From the NCBI GenBank assembly GCA_030834835.1, contig JAUQXD010000934.1:1-14846 (forward strand): a stretch of DNA of 14,846 bases. Reading direction: 5' to 3'. Each line of letters starts with the position of its first letter. Within the stretch, counting starts at the first letter, position 1. Origin of the DNA: Thermoflexales bacterium (GTDB lineage Bacteria; Chloroflexota; Anaerolineae; Fen-1058). The notes beneath the pieces are model-generated. The model had not been told where the DNA came from. It worked only from the letters and a program-made list of their open reading frames with translations, and ran no database searches. Positions 14,695 through 14,846 of this stretch are shown piece after piece. The translations under genes and the position numbers were made by a program.

Positions 14695-14846
14695 CTATTC
14701 GTGATCAACCACCGCCCTAGCGTCAAATTGTTCCACGGCCGTCTGGCGATTGGCTTCAGTGCTGCGGGTATAGCGCATGGTGGTGTTGAGGTTCTGATGG
14801 CCGAGCAGGTCCGCCACCGTCACCAGATCAACCTGCTGTTCGCGCA
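14695..14846 (-). CDS. Tyrosine recombinase / XerC-XerD-type integrase, C-terminal 49 residues (cut by right window edge)
   Basis: Seen: a frame entering from the right edge ends at TAG 14695-14697. It reads REQQVDLVTVADLLGHQNL, NTTMRYTR, then STEANRQTAVEQF. The phrase V.DLLGH..L.TTMRYTR is the C-terminal catalytic motif of tyrosine recombinases. The histidine of LGH (14797-14799) is the active-site His/Trp position. The tyrosine of RYTR (14770-14772) is the nucleophile, nine residues later, the same spacing as in XerC/D. Such enzymes cut and rejoin DNA through a 3'-phosphotyrosine link. The rest of the protein, including the two arginines, lies outside the window, so a host Xer protein, a phage integrase and a transposon recombinase cannot be told apart. 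No decay is visible in this part. It faces the opposite way to the two relics, so it is a separate gene. Confidence 0.85.
   Translation of the reverse strand, partial: REQQVDLVTVADLLGHQNLNTTMRYTRSTEANRQTAVEQFDARAVVDHE

Overview
The window is almost entirely one giant gene. A 12.5-kb minus-strand reading frame (895-13413) encodes a 4172-residue secreted, repeat-built surface protein. Around it lies a degraded, recombinase-rich accessory region. The organism is most likely a member of the Chloroflexota. The C-terminal tail motif (LYLPLVMRN) matches my recollection of secreted proteins in that phylum, as do the mix of CSLREA-type beta-helix, choice-of-anchor-Q and DUF4397-like modules and the style of the tyrosine recombinase fragments. 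This assignment rests on pattern recognition, not on a database search.

Left flank (1-894). The N-terminal 105 codons of a probable insertion-sequence transposase run off the left edge on the minus strand, with a strong ribosome binding site. Upstream of it is a perfect 11-bp palindrome (392-416) with a second, decayed copy (466-484). Next comes a plus-strand relic of the N-terminal DNA-binding domain of a tyrosine recombinase (about 557-885). A 10-bp stem hairpin (821-851) lies between the relic and the end of the giant gene.

Giant gene (895-13413, minus). In protein order it has a signal peptide; a CSLREA-like start; a right-handed beta-helix with three glycine-rich inserts; a choice-of-anchor-Q-like module; and an Ig-like domain. 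Eight 74-residue InlB-B-like repeats with no length variation follow. After them comes a tract of nine ~125-residue beta-rich repeats that I cannot assign to a named family, then a region with a six-cysteine cluster. The C-terminal part has about four DUF4397-like domains, an FN3-like domain, Ig-like segments and a doubled LPLV-R tail. The repeat tracts show layered duplication: a 372-bp near-identical tandem pair, a duplicated three-unit block of about 1.15 kb, and a duplicated 444-bp dimer. The overall design suggests a very long, export-dependent surface adhesin or cell-envelope fibre. Function is inferred from architecture only.

Right flank (13414-14846). About 800 bp of leader or intergenic DNA carries a plausible minus-strand promoter (13925-13953) about 510 bp upstream of the start codon. 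Beyond it is a second plus-strand tyrosine recombinase relic (about 14225-14424), taken from the middle of the protein with the catalytic arginine segment missing. At the right edge is the C-terminal 49 residues of an apparently intact tyrosine recombinase on the minus strand, with the catalytic His and Tyr. The two plus-strand relics cover successive parts of one type of protein and lie on either side of the giant gene. This suggests the giant gene arrived in, or accumulated beside, a recombinase locus that has since decayed.
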